NCBI GenBank assembly: GCA_000934455.1
Contig: KN889732.1
Span: 12,665-36,876 of the forward strand
Length of the DNA: 24,212 nt
Direction: 5' to 3'
DNA from: Apostichopus parvimensis
Taxonomy: Eukaryota; Echinodermata; Holothuroidea; Aspidochirotida; Stichopodidae
Shown piece by piece: positions 16,947 to 24,212 of this stretch. Position numbers and translations under genes: made by a program. Position 1 is the first letter of the stretch. Each line of letters opens with the position of its first letter. The notes under the pieces were generated by a model. That model saw nothing but the letters and a program-made list of their open reading frames with translations. It was not told the origin of the DNA and made no database searches.

Positions 16947-18464
16947 CACTGTTAAAAACAAAAAATTTTCTTGCAGCAGAGTTCCAGGAAATGTCTGACA
17001 TTTCAAATAGCAGATAATCTAGGTCAAAAATAAAGTCTAACAATGTAATTTAAATAATTTTTTTCTTGCATTATAAAAGTCTTTGTCCGTAAAATTACTA
17101 TATGACGACTGTTATTTTACACACTGTATTCTATGTAAAATAAACAGTATGAAAACGTTATTTATACAGTTTTTTTCTTGCAATATGTCTTTTTTTCCTT
17201 GTAAAATAACTATATGGTGACTGTTATTTTTACTGTATCTTCTAGGTAAAATATACAGTCTTTAATGTTATATATACAGCTTTTTCCTTGCAATGAATGG
17301 GTCTTTGTCTGTAAAATTACTTTATTTTGACGGTTAATTAACACTATAGTCTGGGTAGATATACAGTCTATGAATCAAATTTATACAGTTTTTTTTTTGC
17401 AATATAAGTGTCTTTTTCTGTAAAATTACTGTATGATCGCTGTGATAATATTGAAAGTTAAATAGAAAAACAGATAGACAAGGTCAAGGAGGCTGACAGT
17501 AATCTTTTGTTAGGCCTCGCTCTGTTACTAGTGTTAGCCCACATTCTGTAAAGACAATGACACATATTTGAATATAAAGAAAATAGGCCAGGTCTTTCTA
17601 CATCACAATCATCAAAACAAACTTTACCTTCAAATATGTCATTCAGTTATGTTATGATTTCATTCTGTAAATTTTTCTTTGACAAACGCATCCATTCTGT
17701 CTCTCTGATGTGAAATTTTTCAACACTGCGCTTATAATGAAAAAGTCCGCGAATTTAGCATGTCGATTACGTCACTGAATTCAACCAGGAATGTAGTTAC
17801 AAGTTAGCAAGTGATATATATTCACAGCCGGCTAAACCAGGTTGCGGGTTGGCTGCAATTTTAACCCCCATAGTATCACTTTGAGGTAGCCAGGATTATT
17901 TCACCAGGGCGTGTTTAGAGTGTTATACACGTCCGCTGGGGAAGGTTCCTTGATGACCTTCACGGGGGGGGGGGGTGTTGCCGAAATGAAACACCGAAGC
18001 AGAAAACAACTCTACAGACAATCAACCTGGTAATTGCGGGCTGAATTTCATTCTTTTCCATACCATACGGTAATGTTTCTGCACGATAGAGGTTGTTATA
18101 TCATTGTACATTGGTACCGTGTTTTTAACTTCAGGTAAATGGCGTAAAACAAGTATTCTTCAAATTCCAATTACATTCCTTAGATTGCCAAAACAAACTT
18201 ATTCTGTAAACTATAAACTTCTGTAAAAATCACAGAATTTAACATGTAAATATAAAAAAAACTGACATATTCTGCAAATTTTACAGGATTTTCCTGTACA
18301 TTTTCATTGGAGGGAAAAAATACTGCTTTATGTTATAAACCACTTGCTGTACATAAAACGTTGGCTAAAATGAAGTTTACATGCAAATATAAAAACCCGA
18401 CTTTTTCTTGAAAATTCTACAGGAATTTAGTGTAAAATTTACATGTTTCTAAATTTTAACAGTG
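16947..18464 (+). mobile_element. 1.5-kb TA-flanked inverted-repeat element, non-autonomous
   Basis: The left end CACTGTTAAAA (16947-16957) is matched by TTTTAACAGTG (18454-18464), each flanked by TA (16945-16946, 18465-18466). No transposase frame was found. The left arm holds a tandem array (17064-17445). The right arm is rich in CTGTAAA and TTTTACAGG words. The middle (about 17820-17990) is GC-richer with a G12-13 run. TA flanks fit a Tc1/mariner-like or related group, but superfamily is not certain. Confidence 0.6.
17055..17445 (+). repeat. 110-bp tandem array, about 4 copies, inside the TA-flanked element
   Basis: The marker TCTTGCA or a close variant recurs at 17064, 17176, 17286 and 17395. 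Each is followed by GTAAAATTACTATATG-like and TATACAGT-like words. Units are 109-112 bases and well diverged. Confidence 0.7.
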
Positions 18465-18624
18465 TAGGCCTACCTAACTAAGTACCAGGGTAGGGGGTTG
18501 GTCTGTAGATCTTCTGGTAGCGCCTTGTGAAGACTTGATATCCTTGTTCAAAACGATGCTAGCGAACCACATTCAGCGAGTCCAACTAGTCGTTGAATAT
18601 ATAATGTATATTTAAACGTAGTCA

Positions 18625-18800
18625 ATTAAAGGGGAAGTTCAGGAAAAACGAGACATTTATAAGTGCTAGACAATGTCTATTCTAAACTAATAACTCACAT
18701 CATTTTGGATTTTACAAAAACGACTTTGAAAAATATCGAGTGAAACCGTCGTCACTGCCAATTTGAAGAGCTGCCATTTTGTCTTATCATATGACGTATA
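18625..18800 (+). mobile_element. End fragment of a TTAA-type DNA transposon
   Basis: TTAA followed by AGGGGAAGTTCAGG resembles ends of TTAA-targeting elements (Kolobok or piggyBac type). No inverted partner end was found nearby, so only one arm is proposed and its inner limit is arbitrary. Confidence 0.3.
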
Positions 18801-18995
18801 ATCCCCCGAAACAGCTGTTTGGTGTTAGGTGAAACACATGATACAGTCACTATACCTTAGCAGCAACTGAAACAGTAACGTATCACAGAAATGTATACAT
18901 AGAAGCAATATCCCATCTACTGACAACAATACGCTTTGCAGCTACTTGATGGTTGCTCGCGCCAAATCGGTACACCCAAAACAATAACTCTAAAC

Positions 18996-19171
18996 AGGAG
19001 GTGCTACTACTCTAAAAAGGTGGCGCTACTACCCTAAATAGGCGATGTTACTACTACTACATGCGGCGATGCTACTGTAATTATAGTGGCGCTATTACCC
19101 TAAACGGAAGGTGCTTCTACTCCAAACTAGAGTCGCTACTACCCTAAACAGGGGTCGCTACTACTCCGTAA
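18996..19171 (+). repeat. 22-bp minisatellite, about 8 degenerate copies
   Basis: Consensus about AGGTGGCGCTACTACCCTAA with units starting near 18996, 19018, 19040, 19064, 19085, 19107, 19129 and 19150. Spacing is 21-24 bases. Some units are heavily diverged. Confidence 0.75.
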
Positions 19172-19204
19172 CCAAGGCGTGTTTCCAAAACAATATGCAC
19201 ATGT

Positions 19205-19255
19205 GATAGTAACAAATTTATTCGATAGTAACAAATGTATTTGATAGTAACAACA
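19205..19255 (+). repeat. 19-bp tandem repeat, 3 copies
   Basis: GATAGTAACAA starts at 19205, 19224 and 19243, directly downstream of the 22-bp minisatellite. Confidence 0.7.
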
Positions 19256-19399
19256 TATATTGCATATCTCAACATTATCTTAGTCTTCGAGAATGATGAG
19301 GCAATATCGTAAAACAAATAGTTCCAGAGTAATATTTTACTGCAGCGACTTGGAATGAGACGGAATACTTGAGGAAAGCTCGGGTGGGTGATGTAGTTA

Positions 19400-21090
19400 T
19401 AGACCTGGAAATATCCAAAATTAACTTACATTAACCAACTTATATAGAGTGAAGACATGACTTCAAATCTCACAAGTGAGTTATATCTGAGAGACAACAT
19501 TAGAAGACATCGTATTGTTAGCTTCAATGAAGTACTGGCTGCTATATGATATGTTAGACGGTAAATATTATGCTTGATGTGGATCAAATGAACCAAATGT
19601 CTCAAAATGATGGTAAAGTTCCAGAACACTGAGGCCATGAAGTACCGGGATATCCTCCAGTGCTAACACTTCACGTAATATCTATACGAGCTGTTTTAGG
19701 GGGGCTCAATTTGTTGACGGACAGCCTCCCTGGAGAATTTTATGTATAGGTAGGCCGGGCATCTAAATGCGACATTTATTTTCTCAAGAAATATAATCTA
19801 CATCATTCTTGGTGAGGGGGTTGGATTCAGTTTATTTTACCAGTTGCCTACTTAGTCTGTATTATCTTCAGCAATTTAAAGATGCACTTCATTATTTGAA
19901 GATCTATTGGAATTTAATAGTGTAACCGATTGCAAATTGCATTACCTTATTGTAAAATGCTAAGGCTCAAGTGTTAACAGTTTTCAGTGTACTCGGTGAA
20001 ATATGCGACGAACTCATGCAGTCCATAGTCAACCTGACAGCAGAATTAAGCCGAGATGCACTAGAATTTAAATGATTTGAACGATTAAAACATTTAAACA
20101 TGGAAATCGTTAGAGATGATTTATTTGCAATGGTTGCATTATTATTAATTATTTTATTTTATTTTGAAGGGGGGGGGTGGGGTACGTCCCCGGCATGCAT
20201 GCACATAGCTTTATACCACCCAAATATCTCATAGTGGAGTTCAAATATCCATAAGAAATGTTCTCGTAGTGAGGAATACATAATGAAGGAACTTGCGTTC
20301 TTTCTTTTCATAGATATGCATATTCTTTTGGATAGGCCCATATATTTATGTATAACTGCGGTAAGGTGCTTATACCGTGCAACCAATTATCCACACCATT
20401 GCTAGGAAATATTCGTAGGAATTGTTCTTCTTTGTCAAGGATATATTCATTTAGAAAGTATTCTACTATGCTAGAATAAAGCCATGAACAAGTCAACGAC
20501 GACACTGCAGAGCCATTAGTGCTTCATTTTTGTAATGCCTTTTATTCATTACTTTGTTCAGTCTCTTTGACAGGAGTGGTATTTATAAATGGTGTTACTA
20601 CAATCATGAAGTTTCTCACATTGCTGTATACTTTGAGAATCCTATGAGATCTAATAAGATATTCCCCTCATACTTGCATTATGACGTATTTCTATTTTTC
20701 TCTCTCTGCTATTTGCAATGGATAATTACTATCATGTCACCATCGTTAGTGTAATCAGTGGATCTGGGAGTTGATTTTAATGAGAAAAGGGTTAATAAGT
20801 TATAAATAAAAGGTTCATGCCGAAAAGATGGAACAGTGTTAGAATGTCACAATTACCAGTACTATATGTATGACAATCATTCCTTTCGTTGTTTTCCACA
20901 TTACCACTGCCAGACTAAGGTGCCCCTTCCCCGCCCACTTGTCCAGCCTCTTCAAAGATTATGATTAGGAACCTTGAATAAGACATGAGAGCTAATACTC
21001 TAACAACATAAATATTTACTCCATAAAGTTATGGTCTTCTAGTTATGCCTGTATGCACTAACAAGTTCATCAAAGACTCCCCTTGCTGCC
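19400..21090. other. Intergenic, no gene seen
   Basis: Short frames on both strands lack splice sites or recognisable protein features. A short plus-strand frame near 19457 (MTSNLTSELYLRDNIRRHR) has coding-like composition but only about 31 codons. A G-rich tract stands at 20169-20181. Confidence 0.4.

Positions 21091-21091
<1 letters not shown>

Positions 21092-21124
<33 letters not shown>
21092..21124. repeat. Poly-C tract (C33)
   Basis: Thirty-three uninterrupted C residues. Exact length is unreliable in any assembly. It could fold as an i-motif, or as a G-quadruplex on the other strand. Confidence 0.9.
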
Positions 21125-21544
21125 ACGTCCTTCGACTCTCTCTGTCTCTATTCTCTGTAATGACAGGGCATCCGTTACTGTATTATTAATATATAATTAT
21201 ACGTTGCGCTCATAATTTCTCAGTTTCATGCATCGGATATCGCCTCTCTTATTCTGATGAACTTCGGGACCTCCTTAAGCCTCGCTTTGTGTAGTGATGT
21301 ATCACATTTTCACAAAATCGATTTCTAAAATGAAGTTGGTCAAAACACTCTCTAACATTATAAAACCTGATACATGTAATGAATATGTTTTCAAGTCCAT
21401 TGACTTGTTATATTTCTAGACTCCTTTTGTAAGAGCAACAATGTCATAAAGTTGGAAATCTGCAGACGGGTAAATAGAGTGCTATTTAAGAATTTGAATG
21501 TAAGAATTGAAATATTCAGAATGTGCAATTATAATAAGGGGATG

Positions 21545-22225
21545 GTTTACAATTGAGAAATGAAAGTGTTAAGCTTAAACTTATTGGTTGGAAATATGTG
21601 TTTTTTTTTTGTGGGAACGAAATTGTTAAGCTAAACCTCACTGGTTTGAATATGTGTTTGTGGGAATGAAAGTGTATAGTGGATGAAAGTGTTAAGCTAA
21701 TCCTCATTGGTTTGAAACATGTTTGTTTTTATGAGAACTAAAGTGTTAAGTGAATTAAACCGTTAAGCACAACCTCGCTGGTTTGGAAAGCATGTGCTTG
21801 GGTGGGAATGAAAGTGTTAAGCTAAACCTTACTGGTTTGAAATTTGTGTTTGTGTCGGAATTAAACTGTTAAGTTAATGAAACTGTTAAGTCTAACCTCA
21901 CTGGTTTCAAATATGTGTGCTTGTGTGGGAATGAAAAGTGTTCAGTTAATGAAACTGTTAAGCCTAATCTCACTGGTTTCAAATGTGTGTGAATGAAGTT
22001 TGAAGTAAATGAAAGTGTTAAGTCTAACCTCAGTGGTTTGAAATGTGTATGTTTGTGTGGGAATAAAATTGTTAAGCAAAACCTCAATGGTTTGAAATAT
22101 GTGTGTTTGTGTGGGAATGAAACTGTTAATTGAATGAAACTGCTATACTAAACTTCACTGGTTGAAATGTTTGTGTTTGTATGATGAAACTGTTAAGGGA
22201 ATGAAAGTGCTAATATAAACCTCAC
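21545..22225 (-). repeat. Satellite-like array, about 10 units of 53-72 bp
   Basis: CTGGTTTGAAA-type words recur at about 21582, 21643, 21709, 21780, 21833, 21902, 21974, 22034, 22088 and 22159. Each unit carries GTGTTTGTGTGGGAATGAAA, then GTTAAG and AACCTCACTGG. Longer units contain a second GAATGAAACTGTTAAG block, so unit length switches between about 55 and 70. Minus-strand frames across it give a repeating HKHTxxKPVRLxLT peptide, best read as a by-product. Confidence 0.8.
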
Positions 22226-22265
22226 AGAAGCACCCTTTACCGATCAAAGAAAATAAGATACCCGA

Positions 22266-22310
22266 TAGGGAGGGGAGGGGAGGGGAGGGAGGGGGAGGGG
22301 GAGGGGATGG
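22266..22310 (+). repeat. G-rich (GGGGA)n tract, G-quadruplex-prone
   Basis: Repeated GAGGGGAGGGGAGGGAGGGG-like runs provide many G3-G5 blocks with one-base loops, just downstream of the satellite array. Confidence 0.8.
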
Positions 22311-22607
22311 ATGAGGCATTCAAAATTTCATATTCAAAGGGGTCCTCCTCATAAAATATCATTCTGAATGTGTCCAATAGTCTATCAGGCGAGTGACAAG
22401 AAGGGGCTAAACTTGAAGTTGCACCCTTTAGTTACCTATGTTTGGTGGTTGTATACGACAGTGGATTCTTTGGCAGTATTTTTCTACCCTGTTGGTAGGT
22501 TGCGGAGGTGTTACTTTTTCTGTAAACAGTGACATTGTATGGTAAATATTTTGAATCTTTTGTAATTATTTTGTACCACAGATAATGCAGGGGAAATATT
22601 AAATAAT

Positions 22608-22641
22608 GTAGCCGCTAAAAACATAGCCGCTAAAAACATAA
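22608..22641 (+). repeat. 16-bp tandem duplication
   Basis: Two adjacent copies of TAGCCGCTAAAAACA. Confidence 0.7.
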
Positions 22642-22812
22642 AAATAACACAACTTTAAAATAGGATAAGTTGAAAGATTGTTTCTTCATATATTGGTCTA
22701 GTTCCGAATTATGGAAACAAAGCAAAACAACATTGAACTAAAAAAGTCCATTAACAAACCGAAATTGTAATGATACCAGGCATATTTGTACTATCTTTTG
22801 AAATGACATTTG

Positions 22813-22860
22813 CAGAGCCATCGACACCGGGTGGGGACGGGGGCATGGCCCCCAATAATT
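22813..22860 (+). mobile_element. Possible hAT-type terminal fragment
   Basis: CAGAGCCATCGACACCGGG followed by GGGGACGGGGGCATGGCCCC has the layout of hAT ends in this window (CA-start, GC-rich subterminal hairpin). No partner end or target duplication was found. Confidence 0.3.
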
Positions 22861-23440
22861 TCAAAGCAATGATTTCCAAATAGACCATTTTTAACTGTCT
22901 AGCCCCTGTCTAAGAAACCCGTATCGGTGCTCTGATTAGCAAATTTAAGGAGGAATGTAAAATCTACTTCTTTAACGTATGAAGCGATGCAGAAAATACG
23001 ACAATAATCTAATTTTATCTGTCCATGTAGTAGGGAATCAATTTTTGAAACAAGTGGAGTTGTACGGTGGCTCAATATGGACATAGGAGACAATAAAGTC
23101 TTCAAATCTCAAAATGTTGACTTCTAATCTTGTGCAAAAGTAAGTTTGCCTGACATTTCAGAGGCCGAATGACAAGTAACAGTAACAGAGGGGACAATAC
23201 ATAGGCCATCAGCTGAAGGTCGAAATTCGCTTGTTTCGTTCCAGCAACTGCGGGACTAAAATTTCTCTACAGCATTGAATACATAAATTAATGAAGATTA
23301 ATGATCCAAAAGTTCTCCATGTGCTTTCCTGCAGTTTTTTTGCAATGTCGCTCGAAAGATCGAACTATATTTTTTATTGCGTATGTTAAGAAACCTGCCG
23401 TATTACGTTCAAAAGTTGTGCGCCAGTGAGATATCTGTAT
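22861..23440. other. No gene supported
   Basis: Minus-strand frames at 23105-22899 and 23503-23288 are open but show no known motif or splice support. The second overlaps the upstream region of the candidate gene at 23506. Confidence 0.35.
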
Positions 23441-23452
23441 CATGTGATATGA

Positions 23453-23520
23453 ATTGTCCAATGAGCCATGAGTTCTGAGTGCAATCTTTGTAGAAAACAA
23501 CAAACATGGCGGCTCCCACG
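23453..23520 (+). promoter_or_regulatory. CCAAT and YY1-like promoter signature
   Basis: TGTCCAATGAGCC (CCAAT at about 23459) lies roughly 45 bases before AACATGGCGGC, a YY1-like box that contains the start codon. This arrangement is typical of TATA-less housekeeping promoters. It is judged by motif only. Confidence 0.35.
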
Positions 23521-23747
23521 GTCGCTAGTCTGTTCCGACACACGAAAATCCACAGTGCTTAATGCACATTGATTCTGTAAAATTTGAAGCAGTCAAGGCA
23601 CTGACGAATAAACGATGGACTAAAGTTACTTTCTGCGCCAAAGATTGTCTTAATCTCAGCGGCAGAGACAGTGACATCGCCGAAATAATCCAATACATTG
23701 GGTTACTCGATGGCCTACTACGATCAAGCGTGTGTTCAACAGCATAG
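23506..23747 (+). CDS. Possible 5' end of a host gene, uncharacterised
   Basis: AACAAACATGGCGGCTCCC at 23499-23517 is a strong start context and also matches the YY1-type motif often found at animal gene starts. The frame from this ATG gives MAAPTVASLFRHTKIHSA and stops. An overlapping frame from 23562 gives a further 61 residues (begins MHIDSVKFEAVKALTNKR) that looks coding in composition. Either 23562 is the start, or the first frame is an upstream ORF, or one base shift separates two parts of one coding sequence. No recognised domain or convincing donor was found. A transposon arm begins at 23814, so the locus may be a disrupted copy. Confidence 0.3.
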
Positions 23748-23813
23748 TATGATGGGGTTCCACGATACGTGTTACATGCGGTTCATTAATGATAGCAAGC
23801 GCATAATTGCTGC

Positions 23814-24077
23814 CATAGGCGTAGGAGCCTCATTTGATTTGGAGGGGCTGTAACGACTTGCCCGAAAAATGGAACCAAAATTGTTCGCGCGCTCCGCGCG
23901 CTTTCAACATGTTAATGTTAATGTGACAATTGTCAATAGGTATTTGGGAGCGCAATAAAAAAGTCAATAATCGCGAATAAGTAAAAAGTGGTAAAAAACT
24001 GAAAAGGGCGCCAGCAGTCCATTTGAGTCCGTCAGGGGGGCATCGGCCCCCCTGACTGTATGGACGCTCCGCCACTG
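23814..24077 (+). mobile_element. hAT-like element arms (nested or partial)
   Basis: The left end CATAGGCGTAGGAGCC resembles the left end of the 660-bp element (CATAGGCGGCGGAAGC). The right end GGACGCTCCGCCACTG inverts to CAGTGGCGGAGCGTCC. Before the right end lies a perfect hairpin, GTCAGGGGGG with CCCCCCTGAC. The inner GCGCGCTCCGCGCGC is a palindrome-like core. Flanks (ATTGCTGC, GTAGGTGC) do not match, so these may be ends of two different insertions. Confidence 0.5.
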
Positions 24078-24212
24078 GTAGGTGCCCGAAAAATTCTCAA
24101 CATATTGCCCGAATTTTCCAAAAAATTGAAAAACACATTGCAAATTATTCTTCTTTCAGTAGGTGCCCGAAAAAATTCTCAGCATATTGCCCGAATTTTC
24201 ACCAAAAAATTG
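24078..24212 (+). repeat. 81-bp direct repeat, possibly subterminal repeats of a larger element
   Basis: TAGGTGCCCGAAAAA begins at 24079 and again at 24160, each followed by TTCTCA(A/G)CATATTGCCCG and AATTTTC. TTGCCCGAAAAAT also occurs at about 23859 inside the neighbouring arm, which suggests one larger transposon continuing past the window edge. Confidence 0.6.

Noticed and set aside
21516-22087. Minus-strand frames with repeated HKHTxxKPVRLxLT
   Set aside because: The peptide repeat follows from the DNA array. Units change length and frames stop, so selection on a protein is not indicated.

Overview
This is a eukaryotic, AT-rich window with short exons separated by long introns and a heavy load of decayed mobile elements and satellites. 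There are no prokaryotic operons, rRNA genes, CRISPR arrays or phage modules. The mix of hAT-type DNA transposons, RTE-like and L2/CR1-like LINE tails, tRNA-derived SINE heads and minisatellites fits a marine invertebrate. My guess is an echinoderm such as a sea cucumber, but this is inference and no gene here proves the species.

The main gene lies on the minus strand between 9763 and 5904. Four exons with consensus splice sites (9763-9533, 9027-8842, 7263-7168, 6059-5904) join in phase 0 and encode a 222-residue, four-pass membrane protein that looks like a CKLF-like MARVEL (CMTM) family member. It has a proline/serine/threonine-rich N-terminus and a PPSY motif near its C-terminus. Its second intron holds a 5'-truncated LINE tail (about 7350-8015) and a 660-bp hAT-type element (8042-8701) with a perfect 8-bp target duplication. 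A second minus-strand exon at 1237-1100 starts another protein of the same type. Its intron falls at the same place and phase in the first membrane segment, so the window probably crosses a head-to-tail pair of paralogous MARVEL genes; the rest of the second gene lies beyond the left edge. A third, weaker candidate is a plus-strand gene start at 23506 (ATGGCGGC context with an upstream CCAAT), whose further exons are not seen.

Between the genes, 1-1100 is intron of the left gene and holds two transposon relics. 2950-3720 has a decayed coding-like block on the minus strand and a near-perfect 89-bp tandem duplication. 3873-3978 is a tRNA-Ser-like SINE head. 11360-12040 holds a tRNA-like relic, a 225-bp terminal-inverted-repeat element and a 164-bp long hairpin. 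12275-12822 is an RTE-like LINE 3' end flanked by a target duplication. 13141-14790 carries tRNA-derived SINE pieces. 15225-15565 is a 49-bp minisatellite. 16947-18464 is a TA-flanked inverted-repeat element with an internal 110-bp array. 18625 onward begins with a TTAA-type transposon end. 18996-19171 is a 22-bp minisatellite. 21545-22225 is a satellite array followed by a G-quadruplex-prone tract. The right edge (22813-24212) carries further hAT-like arms.

No large uninterrupted coding region exists. The most informative results are the exon-by-exon recovery of the MARVEL gene and its neighbour, and the well-bounded transposon insertions.
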